Assembly: GCA_023446675.1 (NCBI GenBank) | Contig: JAEXPO010000254.1 | Span: forward strand, 1-9,191 | DNA length: 9,191 bases | From: Bacillota bacterium | GTDB taxonomy: Bacteria; Bacillota; Clostridia; DSM-8532 | Direction: 5' to 3' | Shown here: positions 5,781-9,191 of the stretch, piece after piece | Numbering within the stretch: the first letter of the stretch is position 1 | How the letters are laid out: the number at the start of each line of letters is the position of its first letter | Program-made: the position numbers and the translations under genes | The notes under the pieces: model-generated | Told to the model about the DNA's origin: nothing | The model's database searches: none | Seen by the model: the letters and a program-made list of their open reading frames with translations, nothing else

Positions 5781-6053
5781 ATGGAGAAAAAACGGGCTTA
5801 CAGCTTTTTCAGTCATAAGGAATGCGAGTATTTTCCCTGTCATAAAACCGATGATCCGGACAATTTTAACTGCCTGTTCTGCTATTGTCCCCTTTATGCT
5901 CTGGGAGGAAGCTGCGGAGGAGATTTCACTTATACCGAAAAAGGCATCAAGAACTGCACTCCTTGCCTTGTACCCCATAAAAGAGATAATTACGCCTATA
6001 TCATCGGGAGGTTTAGTGAGCTTGCCGAAATAGCAAAAAAAAAGCCCCTTTGA
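5781..6053 (+). CDS. Cys-rich small domain protein, zf-like (90 aa)
   Basis: The 90-residue product is a recognisable Cys-rich small domain (PF04071 type): KECEYFPCHK, NFNCLFCYCPLYALGGSCGG, then GIKNCTPCLVPHKRDNYAYII. Eight cysteines (in CEYFPC, CLFCYC, SC, CTPC) and nearby histidines suggest a metal-binding module. From family knowledge, this domain occurs alone or fused to cobalamin-pathway enzymes in anaerobes; its biochemical role is not established. It starts only 3 bp after the stop of the CbiO pseudogene, with AAAGG about 10 nt upstream, so it was probably translated in an operon with the transporter. Its reading frame and every Cys appear intact even though the neighbour has decayed. 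How it is now transcribed is unclear, because no promoter is visible. Confidence 0.85.
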   Translation: MEKKRAYSFFSHKECEYFPCHKTDDPDNFNCLFCYCPLYALGGSCGGDFTYTEKGIKNCTPCLVPHKRDNYAYIIGRFSELAEIAKKKPL

Positions 6054-6073
6054 ACCCGCCACACAGCAGCGAA

Positions 6074-6092
6074 TTCCTGTATTTAACAGGAA
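6074..6092. promoter_or_regulatory. Operator-like palindrome upstream of the EAL-CBS-GGDEF gene
   Basis: TTCCTGT (6074-6080) and ACAGGAA (6086-6092) form perfect 7-bp arms around ATTTA. The core CCTGTATTTAACAGG closely matches the palindrome CCTGTATTACAGG at the GntR gene promoter (8353-8365), with two extra central bases. It could also act as a weak hairpin after the Cys-rich gene, but no T-tract follows. GntR binding is an inference. Confidence 0.4.
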
Positions 6093-6097
6093 ATTAA

Positions 6098-6130
6098 CAA
6101 TGATTTGAGTTACGGCTGATAGCATCATTG
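6098..6130. repeat. Inverted repeat CAATGAT/ATCATTG
   Basis: Perfect 7-bp arms (6098-6104 and 6124-6130) are separated by 19 bp, just upstream of a TATAAT at 6143-6148 that could be the -10 of the gene at 6209. No convincing -35 is seen at the right distance. It may be a regulator site. Confidence 0.3.
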
Positions 6131-6208
6131 GTATCCCTCCTATATAATAGAAGCCGTCAGATGGATTATTATTACAGCCTTTACAATTAGGGAATACGAG
6201 GCAAGCGC

Positions 6209-7978
6209 ATGGTGTCTGCATCCTTTGAATACAGCCAGGAAGAGCATGAGGAGCTGGAGCGTATTATCCGTGAGGATGATATTTATACGGTATTCCAGCC
6301 CATTGTTAACTTAAGGACAGGGGCCATTCTGGGCTATGAAGCCCTTTCACGCTGCCAAAGCTCTCTTTTTGAAGGGCCCCAGGAATTATTCGAGGCAGCC
6401 AGGAACTACAACCGCCTCTGGGATCTGGAACTGGCCTGCCGAAACAAGGCCCTTATGAACTATTCCAGGTACCGGCTGGACTCCTATCTCTTTCTCAATG
6501 TGGATCCCCATGTCATTAATGATGAAAAATTTAAAAGCGGCTTTACTCTGGAGTTTTTACGCCAGTATGGCATCGGTCCCTCAAAGCTTGTTTTGGAAAT
6601 TACGGAAAGAAGCTATATCAATAACGGGGATTTATTTACTGCCGCAGTCAATCATTACAAAAGCCAGAATTACAGTATTGCCATTGATGACGCAGGCTCA
6701 GGCTATTCCGGCCTCAACCTTATCGCCGAGCTTCAGCCCCGTTATATCAAGCTTGATATGAATCTGGTGCGAAATATCCATAAAAGCAAGCTCAAAAGCG
6801 CTTTAATCAGCGCCATGCAAAAGTTTGCCGACGACTGCAACGTTGCTCTTATCGCCGAAGGCATTGAAAATGTGGACGAGCTCACCGCTCTGCTTGAAAT
6901 CGGCGTCCATTACGGGCAGGGCTATTTTCTTGCCCGCCCGGCACAGGAGCTTCCCCGGATAAACGAGCCCGTGCTTGCCGTTGTTGAAACCTTTAATAAT
7001 CATAAGCGCTATGACAACAGCCATGCCTATTTCAGCATCGGCAATATCGCCCTGCCGGGCGAAACCCTTTCCATCCACGATAAATGCCAGCTTGCGGATC
7101 AAATTTTCAGGAGCAGCGATGAGCTTTACGGAATCGCCGTCCTGGACGGCAGCCGGGTTGCCGGGCTTTTGTCCCGTATAAGCTTTTATGCCAGGCTGGC
7201 CTCCCAGTACGGTTATTCCTTATACACCAAACGAAGCGTTACACTTATTATGGACAAGGATCCTCTGGTGGTGGACTATTACACGGACATTGACGTGGTA
7301 TCCGCCATTGCGGTGGAACGCAGCATGGAAAAAATATACAATTCCATTTTAGTTACCCGAAACGGCGAATATTACGGCACTCTGACCATCCGAGATATTC
7401 TGGAAAAGGTCTCCGAGCTAAAAATAGAAACCGCCAAGCAGCTCAACCCCCTCACCAGCCTGCCGGGGAATGCTACCATACAAAAGCGTCTTGTCCAATT
7501 GATGGAGCATCCCACGGATAAGGAAATTATCCTTTATATCGATATTGATTATTTTAAAATATACAACGATACCTATGGCGTACTAAAGGGCGACCAGTTT
7601 ATTCAATTTGTGGCCTCCTGTATTCAGCACGCCTTTGACGACCTTCAGAACATGCCCTCCTTTGTGGGGCATATTGGCGGCGATGATTTTATTGCAGTAA
7701 CCAAAAGGGAGGTTGCCTGGGAGATAAGCAACAAAATCATTGAGCAGTTCGAGCAGGCCAAGCCATCCTTCTATGATGCGGAAACCTTAAAAAAAGCTTA
7801 CATAACAGCCAGGGACAGAGACGGCTGCATTGCAAACTTTCCTCTTTGCACTCTGTCCATTGCAGGCATCAGCCCCTCCTCCAACGGAAGCCGTACCATT
7901 TATGAGCTGACGGAGGCCGCCGCTTCCGTGAAAAAGCGCTGCAAGGCGGTTAAGGGCAATGCCATCATCATTGCATAA
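6209..7978 (+). CDS. EAL-CBS-CBS-GGDEF cyclic-di-GMP enzyme (589 aa)
   Basis: Domain order is EAL (about 20-250), two CBS repeats (about 270-400) and GGDEF (about 410-589). The EAL domain has the full catalytic set: E44-A-L with R48, N97, E130 and E133 (LEITE), D160-D161, K181, E217 (AEGIE) and Q237 (GQGYF). Active c-di-GMP hydrolysis to pGpG is therefore expected. CBS pairs usually bind adenine nucleotides and could sense energy state. The GGDEF domain keeps the entry motif NPLTSLPGN (413-421) and the metal-site strand IDIDYFK. Its signature, however, is GGDDF (490-494) rather than GGDEF, and no RxxD inhibitory site precedes it. Synthase activity may be weak, or the domain may bind GTP regulatorily. 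There is no signal peptide or membrane span, so it is cytoplasmic. GAGG (6200-6203) lies just before the ATG. An operator-like palindrome lies at 6074-6092. Confidence 0.92.
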   Translation: MVSASFEYSQEEHEELERIIREDDIYTVFQPIVNLRTGAILGYEALSRCQSSLFEGPQELFEAARNYNRLWDLELACRNKALMNYSRYRLDSYLFLNVDPHVINDEKFKSGFTLEFLRQYGIGPSKLVLEITERSYINNGDLFTAAVNHYKSQNYSIAIDDAGSGYSGLNLIAELQPRYIKLDMNLVRNIHKSKLKSALISAMQKFADDCNVALIAEGIENVDELTALLEIGVHYGQGYFLARPAQELPRINEPVLAVVETFNNHKRYDNSHAYFSIGNIALPGETLSIHDKCQLADQIFRSSDELYGIAVLDGSRVAGLLSRISFYARLASQYGYSLYTKRSVTLIMDKDPLVVDYYTDIDVVSAIAVERSMEKIYNSILVTRNGEYYGTLTIRDILEKVSELKIETAKQLNPLTSLPGNATIQKRLVQLMEHPTDKEIILYIDIDYFKIYNDTYGVLKGDQFIQFVASCIQHAFDDLQNMPSFVGHIGGDDFIAVTKREVAWEISNKIIEQFEQAKPSFYDAETLKKAYITARDRDGCIANFPLCTLSIAGISPSSNGSRTIYELTEAAASVKKRCKAVKGNAIIIA

Positions 7979-7989
7979 GCTTTTATCAT

Positions 7990-8307
7990 TTGTGTGACCA
8001 ATACTTCTATCACTCCTGTGACCAGGGTAAACGTATACGAAAAATAGGGAAAGTAATTAATTGTGTGACTTCCCCAAAAAAGCGTGCTGTTCTTCCTGGA
8101 GGCAGCATTGGTTCGCGCCACGAGCCTTTCAAGCGAGGATCAGCAAGCCGACTGTTTGAGCGGAGCGAGTTTCGGCTTGCCCGAGCAAAAACGACTGCCG
8201 CTCTTTTCGCGAGCCACCGCTGCCGGAAGGAAAACAGCGCGCTTTTTTAGCCTGCTCTACCAAAAATGACGCTATTTGTATATGCGATTGCCCTGCTCCT
8301 GTGACTT
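7990..8307 (+). repeat. Four dispersed TGTGAC repeats
   Basis: TTGTGTGAC occurs at 7990-7998 and 8061-8069, and CTCCTGTGAC at 8013-8022 and 8296-8305, all in the same orientation. The octamers are TGTGACCA (7993, 8017) and TGTGACTT (8064, 8300). The last copy is separated from the others by the large inverted repeat. The remainder of the gene-free stretch 7979-8313 shows no gene I can support. Confidence 0.4.
8076..8248. repeat. Large structured inverted repeat (~173 nt)
   Basis: The whole block folds back on itself. AAAAAAGCG-T-GCTGTT (8076-8091) pairs with AACAGCGCGCTTTTTT (8233-8248). Inside it, GGCAGC (8101-8106) pairs with GCTGCC (8219-8224), GGTTCGCG (8110-8117) pairs with CGCGAGCC (8208-8215), and GCAAGCCGA (8143-8151) pairs with TCGGCTTGC (8172-8180). 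The apical loop holds GAGCGGAGCGAG. The outer arms end in A6 and T6, so either strand would give a GC stem followed by U6, acting as a bidirectional terminator for the gene at 6209-7978. It is more GC-rich and far longer than a normal terminator, which suggests a dispersed intergenic repeat or MITE-like element. I see no clear target-site duplication. Confidence 0.65.
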
Positions 8308-8313
8308 AACCCA

Positions 8314-8342
8314 TTGACAGTCTCCGCATGGAAATCCATAAT
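8314..8342 (+). promoter_or_regulatory. Promoter of the GntR gene
   Basis: A perfect TTGACA (8314-8319), exactly 17 bp, then CATAAT (8337-8342), which matches the -10 consensus at five of six positions. The predicted start is near 8349, four bases before the palindrome at 8353-8365. Confidence 0.75.
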
Positions 8343-8352
8343 AATACTTGAA

Positions 8353-8365
8353 CCTGTATTACAGG
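8353..8365. promoter_or_regulatory. Palindromic operator, probable GntR autoregulation site
   Basis: CCTGTA-T-TACAGG is a perfect 13-bp palindrome just downstream of the predicted transcription start of the gntR gene, the usual position for a repressor acting on its own promoter. Similar sites or half-sites appear at 6074-6092, 9123-9128 and 9157-9162. Confidence 0.55.
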
Positions 8366-8414
8366 CAGACATCTATCCGCATTATAAACAAGGGTAGAAG
8401 GAGTATATTCAGCC

Positions 8415-9110
8415 ATGCCAATAAAAAAAATTGTCAGGAAAAGCATTGGGGATCAGGTTTTTGAACAGCTAAAGGAGCAAATTCTCAACAATGAATGGCA
8501 GCGGGGCGAGAAAATGCCCTCTGAAAATGAGCTTGCCTCTCTGTTCGGAGTGAGCCGCATCACCGTACGCCAGGCTCTTCAGAAGCTGACGGCCTTAGGC
8601 CTTATTGAAACCCGGCCGGGAGAGGGCTCCTTTATTAGTAATGCCGTTCCGGGCACTTCCATGCAGCCCCTTATTCCCGTGGCTTATTTAAGTGATAACG
8701 CCCTCATGGAGGTTCTGGAATTCCGATGGCTTCTTGAAGGAAATGTGGCGGGACTGGCAGCCATGAAGGCCGACGGCCAAAGCGTGGCGGAGCTTGAAAA
8801 GGCCTATGCAGCCATGGAACAGGATAAAGAGGATTTGGAGAGCTTTTCAAAAGCCGATCTTCACTTTCACCTGCTGCTGGCCCGCATGACTCAGAATCCC
8901 CTCATCGTACAAACCTTTCACATTATTCAGGATGTACTGGCAGGAGCTTTTTCCAGGATCGTTTCAAAACGGGGAAATACTGCCGGACTCCATTACCACA
9001 GGCTTATTCTGGAGGCGGTACGAGCCGGAAATGCCGGTGAGGCAAAGCGAATAATGGATGAGCACATGGAGGATTTGTTAAAAACCTATAGAGAGACATC
9101 CAGGGAATAG
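8415..9110 (+). CDS. GntR-family regulator, FadR/FCD subfamily (231 aa)
   Basis: Residues about 10-75 form the GntR winged helix-turn-helix: GDQVFEQLKEQIL, GEKMPSENELASLFGVSR, TVRQALQKLTALGLIETRPG and the wing GEGSFI. Residues about 95-222 form an all-helical FCD effector domain. D148-x3-H152, H195 and H217 match the spacing of the family's metal-binding Asp-His-His-His set, and EFRWLLEG (102-109) matches its first helix. FCD regulators sense small organic acids or related metabolites and generally repress nearby catabolic or transport genes. AAGGAG (8398-8403) lies 11 nt before the ATG, a slightly long spacing. A strong promoter and a 13-bp palindrome precede the gene, and another gene begins 66 bp downstream on the same strand, so co-regulation is likely. 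The ligand is unknown. Confidence 0.92.
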   Translation: MPIKKIVRKSIGDQVFEQLKEQILNNEWQRGEKMPSENELASLFGVSRITVRQALQKLTALGLIETRPGEGSFISNAVPGTSMQPLIPVAYLSDNALMEVLEFRWLLEGNVAGLAAMKADGQSVAELEKAYAAMEQDKEDLESFSKADLHFHLLLARMTQNPLIVQTFHIIQDVLAGAFSRIVSKRGNTAGLHYHRLILEAVRAGNAGEAKRIMDEHMEDLLKTYRETSRE

Positions 9111-9122
9111 CAGCTAGGAGCC

Positions 9123-9162
9123 CCTGTACCGACAAGGGGAAAAACTATAAAAATCATACAGG
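9123..9162. promoter_or_regulatory. Half-sites matching the GntR palindrome before the next gene
   Basis: CCTGTA (9123-9128) and TACAGG (9157-9162) are the two halves of the 8353-8365 palindrome, spread over 40 bp between gntR and the next start codon. The second lies in TACAGGCAG, a nonamer also found at 8360-8368. Chance occurrence of hexamers is possible. Confidence 0.3.
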
Positions 9163-9175
9163 CAGGAGTGTTTAT

Positions 9176-9191
9176 ATGGCGGATTCAATAC
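9176..9191 (+). CDS. Start of a downstream gene (partial)
   Basis: ATG 9176 is preceded by AGGAG (9164-9168) at an ideal 7-nt spacing, and five codons (MADSI) are visible before the window ends. The reading is too short to identify. Its place directly after a GntR/FCD regulator suggests a transport or catabolic gene under its control. Confidence 0.55.

Noticed and set aside
5598..6128. Minus-strand frame beginning MMLSAVTQIIVNFLL with a good GGAGGG site at 6135-6140
   Set aside because: It runs antisense through the whole Cys-rich gene and into the cbiO remnant, resembles no family I know, and has a -10-like TATTAT but no -35. The good ribosome site makes it worth remembering, but it is most likely chance.
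7990..8024. TGTGA motifs as CRP sites
   Set aside because: They are direct rather than inverted repeats, without a TCACA partner at the required spacing.
7990..8269. Plus-strand frames across the intergenic inverted repeat
   Set aside because: They are read through a hairpin repeat, with no ribosome site and low-complexity Arg/Ser/Ala-rich products.

Overview
The window looks like chromosomal DNA from a low-to-mid GC Firmicute, most likely a clostridial or Lachnospiraceae-type gut or anaerobe genome. This is inferred from AGGAGG-type ribosome binding sites, sigma-A-like promoters (TTGACA/TATAAT), a PocR-AraC regulator, a CbiO-type ATPase remnant, the small Cys-rich cobalamin-associated protein and an EAL-CBS-GGDEF enzyme. 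No rRNA, tRNA, CRISPR array, intact transposase or phage structural gene is visible.

Layout. Positions 1-173 (minus) hold the N-terminus of a lipoprotein, probably a solute-binding protein, that runs off the left edge. Positions 310-1010 hold two divergent small XRE/Cro-like repressor genes. Their 137-bp intergenic region has face-to-face promoters and a set of related operator-like palindromes, which resembles a phage or ICE switch. Positions 1023-2745 (minus) form a two-gene unit: a PocR-AraC regulator followed 19 bp later by a DUF2278 (YukJ-like) protein. A strong intrinsic terminator for the convergent XRE gene sits inside the DUF2278 coding sequence. Positions 2989-4257 (plus), divergent from the AraC gene, encode a FAD-dependent oxidoreductase that ends in a terminator.

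About 4340-5105 is a markedly AT-rich island carrying one unknown membrane-anchored protein (minus strand). It abuts a decayed cobalt/nickel ECF-type ATPase gene (cbiO-like). That gene has lost its N-terminus and has a ruined Walker A, a frameshift, and an internal deletion explained by short microhomology. The small Cys-rich gene immediately downstream (5781-6053) is intact.

Positions 6209-7978 encode a large c-di-GMP enzyme: an EAL domain with all catalytic residues, two CBS domains, and a GGDEF domain with an altered GGDDF motif and no I-site. A 436-bp gene-free gap follows. It contains a ~173-nt structured inverted repeat and four TGTGAC repeats. Positions 8415-9110 encode a GntR/FadR (FCD) regulator behind a good promoter and a 13-bp palindrome, and the start of another gene appears at 9176.

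How the parts may work together (inference). The AraC regulator probably controls the divergent oxidoreductase gene and its own operon. The palindrome at the GntR promoter (CCTGTA-T-TACAGG) has a close relative upstream of the EAL-CBS-GGDEF gene and matching half-sites just before the 9176 gene. This suggests one GntR regulon linking a metabolite signal, the downstream catabolic or transport gene, and c-di-GMP turnover. That shared site and the divergent XRE switch are the most interesting leads. I found nothing I would confidently call a wholly new system.
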